Origin: Pseudomonadota bacterium
GTDB lineage: Bacteria; Pseudomonadota; Gammaproteobacteria; Pseudomonadales; UBA5518
DNA: 12,198 nt
NCBI GenBank assembly: GCA_963204845.1
Contig: CAUJIL010000261.1
Location: 1-12,198, forward strand
Reading direction: 5' to 3'
The stretch's first letter is position 1. Every line of letters starts with the position of its first letter. A program made the translations under genes and the position numbers. The notes below the pieces were generated by a model. That model worked only from the letters and a program-made list of their open reading frames with translations, had not been told where the DNA came from and made no database searches. Positions 6,726 to 12,198 of the stretch are shown in pieces.

Positions 6726-6745
6726 GTCCGGGCTATGCCCGGACA
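6722..6745 (+). repeat. Single REP element, plus orientation, containing the DUF885 stop codon
   Basis: GTAG (6722-6725) is followed by GTCCGGGC (6726-6733), loop TAT, GCCCGGAC (6737-6744). Apart from two loop bases it is identical to the units of the left-edge array read on the opposite strand. The TAG of GTAG is the in-frame stop codon of the preceding gene. It probably also acts as a 3' hairpin for that transcript. Confidence 0.85.
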
Positions 6746-6751
6746 GGTTCG

Positions 6752-6776
6752 GGAGGTTCGGCCACAGACCGAACCT
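6752..6776 (+). repeat. REP-like hairpin, second class, copy 1
   Basis: GGAG (6752-6755) precedes GTTCGGCC (6756-6763), loop ACA, GACCGAAC (6767-6774), with one C/A mismatch near the loop. The outer pairing can be extended as AGGTTCGG (6754-6761) with CCGAACCT (6769-6776). GGAG is an accepted variant of the REP foot tetranucleotide. An extra AGGTTCGG copy at 6745-6752 gives a 9-base direct repeat. Confidence 0.65.
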
Positions 6777-6797
6777 GCGCGGACATTCACGGCACAT

Positions 6798-6816
6798 GTT
6801 CGGCCACAGGCCGAAC
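6798..6816. repeat. REP-like hairpin, second class, copy 2
   Basis: GTTCGGCC (6798-6805), loop ACA, GGCCGAAC (6809-6816) is a perfect 8-bp stem. It matches copy 1 at all but one base. It lacks the GTAG/GGAG foot (ACAT instead) and is followed by a GGCGGC/GCCGCC palindrome (6817-6828). It sits between the convergent DUF885 and gcdH genes and could help terminate both transcripts. No T tract is present. Confidence 0.6.
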
Positions 6817-6838
6817 GGCGGCGCCGCCGCGCCGCGCC

Positions 6839-8020
6839 TCAGAACGCCGCGATACCGGTCTGGGCACGCCCGAGGATCAATGCGTGCACATCGTGCGCGC
6901 CTTCGTAGGTGTTCACGGTCTCCAGGTTCACAATGTGCCGGAACACCGCGTATTCGTCGGAAATGCCGTTGCCGCCGTGCATGTCGCGCGCCATGCGCGC
7001 CACCTCGAGCGCCTTGCCGCAGGAGTTGCGCTTCAGCAGCGAGATCGCCTCCGGAGCCAGCCGTCCCGCATCGCGCAGACGCCCGGCCTGCAGACAGCCC
7101 AGCAGTCCCAGGCTGATCTCGGTCTGCATGTCGGCGAGCTTCTTCTGCACCAGCTGGTTGGCCGCCAGCGGCCGGCCGAACAGGCGGCGATCCAGCGTGT
7201 AGTGCCGCGCCGCATGCCAGCACGCCTCGGCGGCGCCGAGCGCGCCCCACGCGATGCCGTAGCGCGCGCTGTTCAGGCAGCCGAACGGCCCTTTCAGCCC
7301 GTCTACCCCCGGCAGCAGTTGCCCGGCATCGACCGCCACGTCCTCCATCACGATCTGGCCGGTGATCGAGGCGCGCAGGCTCAGCTTGCCCTGGATCTTC
7401 GGCGCCGACAGCCCCGGCATCCCCTTCTCGAGCACGAAGCCGCGAATGCGCCCATCGTCGCAGCGCGCCCACACGACGAACACGTCGGCGAGCGGCGCGT
7501 TGCTGATCCACGTTTTCGTGCCACGCAGCACGTAGCCACCGTCGACGCTGCGCGCGCGCGTGAGCATGCTGCCCGGGTCGGAGCCGGCATCGGGCTCGGT
7601 CAGTCCGAAGCAGCCGATCCATTCGCCGCTCGCCAGCCGAGGGAGGTACTTTTCGCGCTGCGCCTCGGTGCCGTAGGCATGGATCGGGTGCATCACCAGG
7701 CTCGACTGCACGCTCAGCATCGAGCGGTAGCCGGAGTCCACGCGCTCGATCTCGCGCGCGATGAGACCGTAGCTGACGTAATTGACGCCCGGGCAGCCGT
7801 AGCCGTCGATCGTCGAGCCCAGCAGGCCGAGTTCGCCCATCTCGCGGAAGATGGCGGGATCGGTGGATTCCGTGCGGTAGGCGTCGCGAACGCGGGGTGC
7901 GAGCCGGTCCTGCGCATAGACGCGCGCCGTCTCCTGCACCATGCGTTCCTCGTCGCTGAACTGTGCTGCCATCAGGAACGGATCCTGCCAGTCGAAACTG
8001 CCCCAGTCCGAAGATGCCAT
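6839..8020 (-). CDS. gcdH: Glutaryl-CoA dehydrogenase (decarboxylating type)
   Basis: A 393-residue acyl-CoA dehydrogenase that oxidises and decarboxylates glutaryl-CoA to crotonyl-CoA, passing electrons to ETF. It acts in lysine, tryptophan and aromatic/dicarboxylate breakdown. Its sequence follows human GCDH almost throughout: ERVDSGYRS, SVQSSLVMHPI, GCFGLTEPDAGSDP (137-149), GTKTWISNAPLADVFVVWARC, RYGIAWG, LLKRNSCGKALE and the terminal NTYEGAHDVHALILGRA. The catalytic base is E373. R99 and S103 match the residues that bind the glutaryl carboxylate. E92 and Y372 match the pair I recall separating decarboxylating from non-decarboxylating enzymes. ATG 8020 was chosen for its GGGAG about eight bases upstream and the MASSDWGSFDWQDP start; an upstream in-frame ATG at 8059 lacks support. 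It lies 115 bases after rnfH on the same strand and may have its own promoter. Confidence 0.96.
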   Translation of the reverse strand: MASSDWGSFDWQDPFLMAAQFSDEERMVQETARVYAQDRLAPRVRDAYRTESTDPAIFREMGELGLLGSTIDGYGCPGVNYVSYGLIAREIERVDSGYRSMLSVQSSLVMHPIHAYGTEAQREKYLPRLASGEWIGCFGLTEPDAGSDPGSMLTRARSVDGGYVLRGTKTWISNAPLADVFVVWARCDDGRIRGFVLEKGMPGLSAPKIQGKLSLRASITGQIVMEDVAVDAGQLLPGVDGLKGPFGCLNSARYGIAWGALGAAEACWHAARHYTLDRRLFGRPLAANQLVQKKLADMQTEISLGLLGCLQAGRLRDAGRLAPEAISLLKRNSCGKALEVARMARDMHGGNGISDEYAVFRHIVNLETVNTYEGAHDVHALILGRAQTGIAAF

Positions 8021-8115
8021 CCGATTTTCTCCCTCGTTGTCGTGGCGTGGCTCGCGCATACGCCGTTGTGTTGTCGGGTGCCGGCGGCGGTGGCGTGCGC
8101 AGGAAAGTCGCCGTG

Positions 8116-8128
8116 CCGGAGCGTCCGG
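8116..8128 (-). terminator. Small hairpin after rnfH, weak terminator candidate
   Basis: CCGGA (8116-8120), GCG, TCCGG (8124-8128) forms a 5-bp stem seven bases after the rnfH stop codon. No T tract follows on the minus strand, so it would at most attenuate readthrough into gcdH. The rest of the 115-base spacer (8021-8135) shows no clear promoter. Confidence 0.2.
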
Positions 8129-8135
8129 GCTCGTC

Positions 8136-8474
8136 TCAATTCGCCGGTGGCCGCAGGATCACCGGGTCCATCTGCCGCAGCCGGTAACGCCTGCGCTGCA
8201 GGTCCTCCGGCACGATCGTGATCGGCCGGTAGATCTCGACGCGATCACCGTCGTTCAGCCGCTGCGTCGGTTCGACGATCCGTCCGAAAATGCCGATCCT
8301 GTTGCGTGCGGGATCGATCGCAGGAAAATCCTCGAGCACGCCGGACACCCGGATCGCGTCCGCGCAGGTGGCCGTGGCGGGCACCTCGAACTCACGCCAG
8401 AAGTGCTCGCGAGGCAGCGCATAGGCGACGCTGACGCGGATCGTCCGTTGCACCGGGGCGGTGTCCGTGCTCAT
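8136..8474 (-). CDS. rnfH: RnfH family protein (ubiquitin-like beta-grasp, UPF0125)
   Basis: A 112-residue small soluble protein. The family signature is clear: IGIFGRIVEPTQRLNDGDRV followed by EIYRPI, near residues 59-84, with a basic tail EDLQRRRYRLRQ. RnfH belongs to the beta-grasp fold and was named for its place in the Rhodobacter rnf operon; its molecular role is unresolved. Elsewhere in Proteobacteria it more often sits beside the ratA/pasT gene. Here ATG 8474 overlaps the rnfE stop as ATGA, so it is translationally tied to the Rnf complex. This supports a job in assembly or function of that complex in this organism rather than a toxin-antitoxin role. It is the last rnf gene; no nth (endonuclease III) gene follows. 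Confidence 0.92.
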   Translation of the reverse strand: MSTDTAPVQRTIRVSVAYALPREHFWREFEVPATATCADAIRVSGVLEDFPAIDPARNRIGIFGRIVEPTQRLNDGDRVEIYRPITIVPEDLQRRRYRLRQMDPVILRPPAN

Positions 8475-9166
8475 GCCGGCCGCGCTCCCGCGGCGGCAAC
8501 GTCGATCGGCGCGTGCGCGCCGCGACGGCGCTGCACGCGCCGGTCGATGGCGCGTTTTGCCGCCATCAGGAAGGCCAGCGCGATGAAGCCTCCGGCCGGC
8601 AGCACCAGCAGCAGGAAGCCGCGGTAACCGGGGATCAGGGTCGTCTCCAGGAACGCGAAGCGCTCCCCGAGCAGCAGGCCGGCGTTGGCGAACAGCGTGC
8701 CGCTGCCGATGATCTCCCGGGTCGCGCCGAGCGCCACGAGCACCAGCAGGAACCCGGTGCCGATCATCAGGCCATCGAACATCGACTCGCGTACCGGGTT
8801 CTTGGACGCGAAGGTTTCCGCCCGGCCGAGCAGTGCGCAGTTGGTCACGATCAGCGGAACGAACAGCCCGAGCACCTTGTACAGTTCGTGCATCCACGCG
8901 TTCAGCGCCATGTCCAGCAGCGTCACGACGGAGGCGATGATCAGCACGAACGCGGGTATGCGCACTTCCGGCGTGATCAGGTTGCGCAGTGCCGAAACCA
9001 GCATTCCCGACAGCACCAGCACCGCGGTGGTCGCCAGTCCCATGCCGAGGCCGTTGGTCGCGGTACCCGTCACCGCCAGCAGCGGACACAGGGCGAGCGT
9101 CTGGCCGAGGACGATGTTGTTGCTCCAGAGCGCTTTGCTCGCATTGTCACGGTAATCCATGATCAT
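8471..9166 (-). CDS. rnfE: Rnf electron transport complex subunit E
   Basis: A 231-residue integral membrane subunit with about six hydrophobic helices, paralogous to RnfA and NqrD/NqrE. Conserved blocks include LALCPLLAVTGTATNGLGMG, IPAFVLIIASVVTLLDM, PLIVTNCALLGRAE and ATREIIGSGTLF. C27 and C110 correspond to the cysteines that, with two from RnfA, hold an iron-sulfur cluster in the membrane. The C-terminal tail after about residue 205 is basic and cytoplasmic (AIDRRVQRRRG). The start at 9166 overlaps the rnfG stop as ATGA; a second ATG at 9160 is in frame and would shorten it by two residues. GGAG lies four bases before 9166. The stop overlaps rnfH. Confidence 0.95.
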   Translation of the reverse strand: MIMDYRDNASKALWSNNIVLGQTLALCPLLAVTGTATNGLGMGLATTAVLVLSGMLVSALRNLITPEVRIPAFVLIIASVVTLLDMALNAWMHELYKVLGLFVPLIVTNCALLGRAETFASKNPVRESMFDGLMIGTGFLLVLVALGATREIIGSGTLFANAGLLLGERFAFLETTLIPGYRGFLLLVLPAGGFIALAFLMAAKRAIDRRVQRRRGAHAPIDVAAAGARPA

Positions 9167-9840
9167 CGATCTCCGCGTGTGGTTGCCGGCGCAGGGTCGG
9201 ACCCGTCCACATCGCCGGCCAGCAGCGCCTGCCCCCGACGATCGAAGAATTCCAGCCCGGAGCGCACCGCCTTCACGACGGCGCGCGGGGTGATGGTCGC
9301 ACCGGTGAACTGGTCGAAATGTCCGCCATCCTTTTTCACCCCCCATTCGGCCGCCGGCGGGTCGCCGAGCGAACGACCGTCGAAGCCGAGGATCCAGTCG
9401 TCCTTGAGGACCTCGATCTTGTCACCGAGCCCCGGGGTTTCGGTATGCGCCAGCACGCGCACACCGAGGATCCGCCCCTGCGGGTCCACGCCCATGATGG
9501 CGCGGATCGTGCCGCTGTAGCCCGGTCCCGCCACGGTGTAGGCGAGCGCCGTCGGGATGCCGTCCCTGGTCGCGCGGTAGACCGTGATCGTCCCGCCGTC
9601 ATCGAACCGTTCGGTGCGCTGGTCCTCGACCAGGTTGTTGTCGTGGATCGCGGCCGGAACGACCTGTCCGATCGACGCGCGAAGGTCCTCCTCCGCGCGC
9701 AGCGCGATGTCGTCGCGGGTCGCCAGATCGCCGAGGCTCAGCAGCGAGGTGGTCACCAGCGTGGCGCCGCCCAGCAGCGCTGCCTGGAACCAGACGGTGC
9801 TGCGGTAGGCGGATCGATCGGTGCGCGACGGGCTGTTCAT
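9163..9840 (-). CDS. rnfG: Rnf electron transport complex subunit G (covalent FMN)
   Basis: A 225-residue protein with one N-terminal membrane anchor (about residues 15-37) and a periplasmic FMN-binding domain. The flavinylation motif is DQFTGAT (176-182), matching D-x-x-(S/T)-G-A-T, so FMN should be joined by phosphoester to T182. AHTETPGLGDKI (131-142) is the other family hallmark. In the complex it relays electrons on the outer face of the membrane. Attachment requires an ApbE flavin transferase, which is not in this window. ATG 9840 overlaps the rnfD stop, and the gene's own stop overlaps the rnfE start. Confidence 0.95.
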   Translation of the reverse strand: MNSPSRTDRSAYRSTVWFQAALLGGATLVTTSLLSLGDLATRDDIALRAEEDLRASIGQVVPAAIHDNNLVEDQRTERFDDGGTITVYRATRDGIPTALAYTVAGPGYSGTIRAIMGVDPQGRILGVRVLAHTETPGLGDKIEVLKDDWILGFDGRSLGDPPAAEWGVKKDGGHFDQFTGATITPRAVVKAVRSGLEFFDRRGQALLAGDVDGSDPAPATTRGDR

Positions 9841-10910
9841 TGGCGGTCCACGAGGTTCAGCGATTCGCCGCGCGTGTTGCGGCCGAAGATCCGCGGTTTC
9901 ATGTGCCGGTCGATCAACGGTGTCAGGGCGTTCATCAGCAGGATCGCGAACGACATGCCTTCGGGATACGCCGCCCACGTGCGGATCGCGTAGACGAGAA
10001 CCGCGAGCCCGATGCCGAACCAGATCTGGCCCTTGGGCGACATCGGCGAGGTGACCGGGTCGGTGGCGATGAAGAACGCCGCCAGCATCGTGGTGCCGTT
10101 GAACAGGTGCACCAGCGCGTCGGGATGACGCGTGTCGTCGTACAGGTTGAACAGCGTCGCGATGACGGCCAGCGCAGCGAGAAAGCTGACCGGTATGTGC
10201 CAGCGCATGACGCGGTTGGCGATCAGGAAGACACCGCCGAGCAGCAGCAGGATGTCGGATCCCTCGGCCATGCTGCCGCCGTGCAGCCCGAGGATCCAGT
10301 CGAGCGGAGCGTAGTGGCCGTCGAGGATCGCGTGCAGCTGCGTTCCCTGGTCGAGTCCGGTGCGGATCGAGTTGAGCACGGTGGCGCTGCTGGTGGCGTC
10401 GAGGCCGGCGTTGCCGAAGACGATGGCGAGCGATTCGATGAACCCGGGTGCTGCGGCATCCCACAGCGGTGCGGGACGCACGAAGTACGTCATTTCGAGC
10501 GGAAAGGAAACCAGGAGCACGACCCGCGCCACCATGGCCGGGTTGAAGACGTTCTGTCCCAGGCCCCCGTAGGCGTGCTTGGCGATCACGATCGCCACCG
10601 CCGAGCCGAGCACCCCGATCCACCACGGCGCCCACGGCGGCAGGCTCACGGCCAGCAGCCAGGCCGTCACCAGGGCGGAGCCGTCGGTCGCGAAATGATG
10701 CACGGTGCGGCCGGCGACCAGCAGGCACAGCACCTCGAACACCAGCGCGGAACCCAGCGTGACCGTGAACAACAGGATGGCGGGCCAGCCATAGGCCAGG
10801 AAACCGAACGCGGTTGCCGGCAGCAGCGCGAGCATGACCAGCAGCATCGATCGCTGCACGCTCTTGTTCTTGCGCATGTAGGGTCCGCTCATCGGAGGCG
10901 TGTTGCTCAT
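9837..10910 (-). CDS. rnfD: Rnf electron transport complex subunit D (covalent FMN)
   Basis: A 357-residue polytopic membrane subunit, homologous to NqrB. Family blocks are DGSALVTAWLLAVSLPPWAP (76-95), AKHAYGGLGQNVFNPAMVA (110-128) and LFNGTTMLAAFFIATDPVTS (269-288). The segment SSATVLNSIRTG (174-185) aligns with SQATPL of E. coli RsxD and places the covalent FMN on T177. The C-terminal RWHIPVSFL and LTPLIDRHMKPRIFG match as well. It is part of the ion-translocating membrane core. ATG 10910 forms an ATGA overlap with the rnfC stop; an in-frame ATG seven codons into the gene exists, but the overlap makes 10910 more likely. Confidence 0.95.
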   Translation of the reverse strand: MSNTPPMSGPYMRKNKSVQRSMLLVMLALLPATAFGFLAYGWPAILLFTVTLGSALVFEVLCLLVAGRTVHHFATDGSALVTAWLLAVSLPPWAPWWIGVLGSAVAIVIAKHAYGGLGQNVFNPAMVARVVLLVSFPLEMTYFVRPAPLWDAAAPGFIESLAIVFGNAGLDATSSATVLNSIRTGLDQGTQLHAILDGHYAPLDWILGLHGGSMAEGSDILLLLGGVFLIANRVMRWHIPVSFLAALAVIATLFNLYDDTRHPDALVHLFNGTTMLAAFFIATDPVTSPMSPKGQIWFGIGLAVLVYAIRTWAAYPEGMSFAILLMNALTPLIDRHMKPRIFGRNTRGESLNLVDRQ

Positions 10911-12198
10911 CGTTCGCTGGTCCCGTCGTTGCGTCCGTCGATGCCGGTAGCGTTCGGCGCGGTCGTGGCACCGGCTTCCAGACGCTGTCGCCGCTGTTCG
11001 GTCAGGATCCTGATCCTCTCGTGTTGCTTCTTCTCCTGGTCCTGGTTCCTCAGCCGGCCCTTGCCGTAGTTGAAGAACTGCACCAGCGGGATGTGGGAGG
11101 GGCAGACGTAGTTGCAGGAGCCGCAGCTGATGCAGTCGCGCAGCCCGATGCGGTCGGCGCCATCGATGTCCTCGTGCTGGAGCATCTTCGCCATTTCCAG
11201 CGGCAACAGTCCCGACGGGCACACGGTCACGCAACTGCCGCAACCGATGCAGGGCATCACGTTCTTGTCGGCGACTTCCGTGCCTTCCAGAAACAGCACG
11301 CCGGTCGTTCCCTTGGTGATCGGCACGTCCAGGCCGGGCAGCGGTTCGCCCATCATCGGTCCGCCCATCAGCACCTGGCGCGGCTCCGACACCAGTCCGC
11401 CGCTTTGCTGCACCAGCCATGAGACCGGAGTGCCGATCAGCGCATCGTAGTTCTCCGGCCGCCGCAGCGCCTTGCCGCTGACGGTGACGATGCGCGAGAT
11501 CAGGGGTTTGCCCAGCGCGACCGCCTCGTACACCGCGAATGCCGTGGCCACGTTGTGCACGATCACGCCCATCTCCGCGGTCAGACCGGTCGCGGGGGCC
11601 TCGCGGCCGGTCACGGCCTTGACGAGGTGTTTCGAGGAGCCCATCGGGTAGCGTGCCGGCACGTAGACCGTGCCAATGCGGGGGTCCCCGGCGCATGCCT
11701 CGCGCAGGATCGTGAACGAAATGTGCTTGTTGTCCTCGACGGCGATCACGGCGCGCTCCACCGCGAGCGCTTGCATCATGATCCTGATCCCCGCGATCAA
11801 CTGCTCGGGACGCTCGCGCATCAGGCGGTCGTCGCAGGTCAGGTACGGCTCGCACTCGGCGCCGTTGAGGATCAGCAGGTCGAGCCGGTAGCGCTGTCCC
11901 TGGTTCAGCTTGACCGCCGCCGGGAAGGCGGCGCCACCCATCCCGACGACACCGGCCTCGGCGACCCGTTGCGCGATCTGCGCACCGGTGGCCGATCGCA
12001 GGTCCAGCGGCTCCGGCAGCCGGGTCCACGTATCGTTGCCGTCGGGCTCCAGCGACAGCGTCATCACGGGGAGTCCGGAGGGATGCGGCGCGGTGTGGGC
12101 GCCGATGCGGGTGACGTGTCCCGAAGTGGGCGCGTGCACCGGCGCCGAAATCGCGCCCTTGGCGTCGGCGATCAACTGGCCCTTTGCCACGTGCTCGC
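10907..12198 (-). CDS. rnfC: Rnf electron transport complex subunit C, 5' end outside window
   Basis: The visible 429 residues are the C-terminal bulk of RnfC, the peripheral subunit that exchanges electrons with NAD(H) through FMN and iron-sulfur clusters. The frame runs through the right edge (EHVAKGQLI), so the first few dozen residues are missing; GTG 12190 is internal and not a start. Domains in order: a barrel-sandwich segment with APVHAPTSGHV; a Complex I 51-kDa-like FMN/NADH region, GVVGMGGAAFPAAVKL and LNGAECEPYLTCDDRLM; then two 4Fe-4S motifs, CIGCGSCVTVCP (11251-11216) and CISCGSCNYVCP (11134-11099). The tail is short and Q/R/E-rich, without the long repetitive extension of E. coli RsxC. 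rnfA and rnfB are expected beyond the window. Confidence 0.96.
   Translation of the reverse strand, partial: EHVAKGQLIADAKGAISAPVHAPTSGHVTRIGAHTAPHPSGLPVMTLSLEPDGNDTWTRLPEPLDLRSATGAQIAQRVAEAGVVGMGGAAFPAAVKLNQGQRYRLDLLILNGAECEPYLTCDDRLMRERPEQLIAGIRIMMQALAVERAVIAVEDNKHISFTILREACAGDPRIGTVYVPARYPMGSSKHLVKAVTGREAPATGLTAEMGVIVHNVATAFAVYEAVALGKPLISRIVTVSGKALRRPENYDALIGTPVSWLVQQSGGLVSEPRQVLMGGPMMGEPLPGLDVPITKGTTGVLFLEGTEVADKNVMPCIGCGSCVTVCPSGLLPLEMAKMLQHEDIDGADRIGLRDCISCGSCNYVCPSHIPLVQFFNYGKGRLRNQDQEKKQHERIRILTEQRRQRLEAGATTAPNATGIDGRNDGTSER

Noticed and set aside
4677..7622. Open frame extending the amidase far upstream on the minus strand, through DUF885 and gcdH DNA
   Set aside because: It is a shadow of high-GC coding DNA. 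The amidase has a good start, RBS and promoter at 4676-4739.
8021..8059. Upstream ATG giving gcdH 13 extra residues
   Set aside because: The extension MREPRHDNEGENR has no family similarity, and the Shine-Dalgarno sequence lies within it, serving ATG 8020.
8136..8474. Toxin-antitoxin pair (PasI-like)
   Set aside because: No RatA/PasT partner gene is adjacent, and the gene is integrated into the rnf operon by overlap.
12188..12190. GTG as the rnfC start
   Set aside because: The frame continues to the window edge, and the barrel-sandwich domain of RnfC is already under way, so this is internal valine.

Overview
The window is GC-rich chromosomal DNA with dense genes, Shine-Dalgarno starts and an Rnf/Rsx electron-transport operon. 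It suggests a high-GC, metabolically versatile proteobacterium, most likely a gammaproteobacterium; nothing visible fixes the genus. No tRNA, rRNA, phage, transposase or CRISPR was found. Ten protein genes are supported, nine complete and one (rnfC) cut by the right edge.

Left edge (1-857): at least four tandem copies of a short hairpin repeat of the REP type (GTAG tetranucleotide plus a perfect 8-bp stem) lie upstream of a small SAM-dependent methyltransferase gene. A 13-codon reading frame with an excellent ribosome-binding site overlaps the end of that gene.

Catabolic block (906-6725): a FAD-dependent dehydrogenase of the fumarate reductase/3-ketosteroid dehydrogenase superfamily (+) converges on a two-gene minus-strand operon. 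That operon is an amidase-signature hydrolase followed by a short-chain dehydrogenase/reductase. The amidase is divergent from a secreted DUF885 metallopeptidase-like protein (+). The 237-bp divergent spacer holds a good minus-strand promoter, a weaker plus-strand promoter and several palindromes or direct repeats that could be operators. The enzyme types suggest uptake and breakdown of an amide- or ketone-bearing compound, but no substrate can be assigned.

Convergent spacer (6726-6838): three hairpins, one being the left-edge REP in the opposite orientation. Its GTAG supplies the stop codon of the DUF885 gene. The others are a second REP-like class whose stem differs by compensatory changes.

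Right half (6839-12198, all minus strand): a decarboxylating-type glutaryl-CoA dehydrogenase gene (gcdH) lies downstream of rnfC-rnfD-rnfG-rnfE-rnfH. All four rnf junctions are ATGA stop/start overlaps, so translation is probably coupled. rnfA and rnfB should lie just beyond the right edge. Cofactor sites are intact: two 4Fe-4S motifs in RnfC, covalent-FMN threonines in RnfD and RnfG, and the cluster cysteines of RnfE. The complex couples electron flow between ferredoxin and NAD to ion movement, or keeps SoxR reduced. I see no wholly new system. The most notable non-coding signal is the REP family with its covarying stems and its use as a stop codon.
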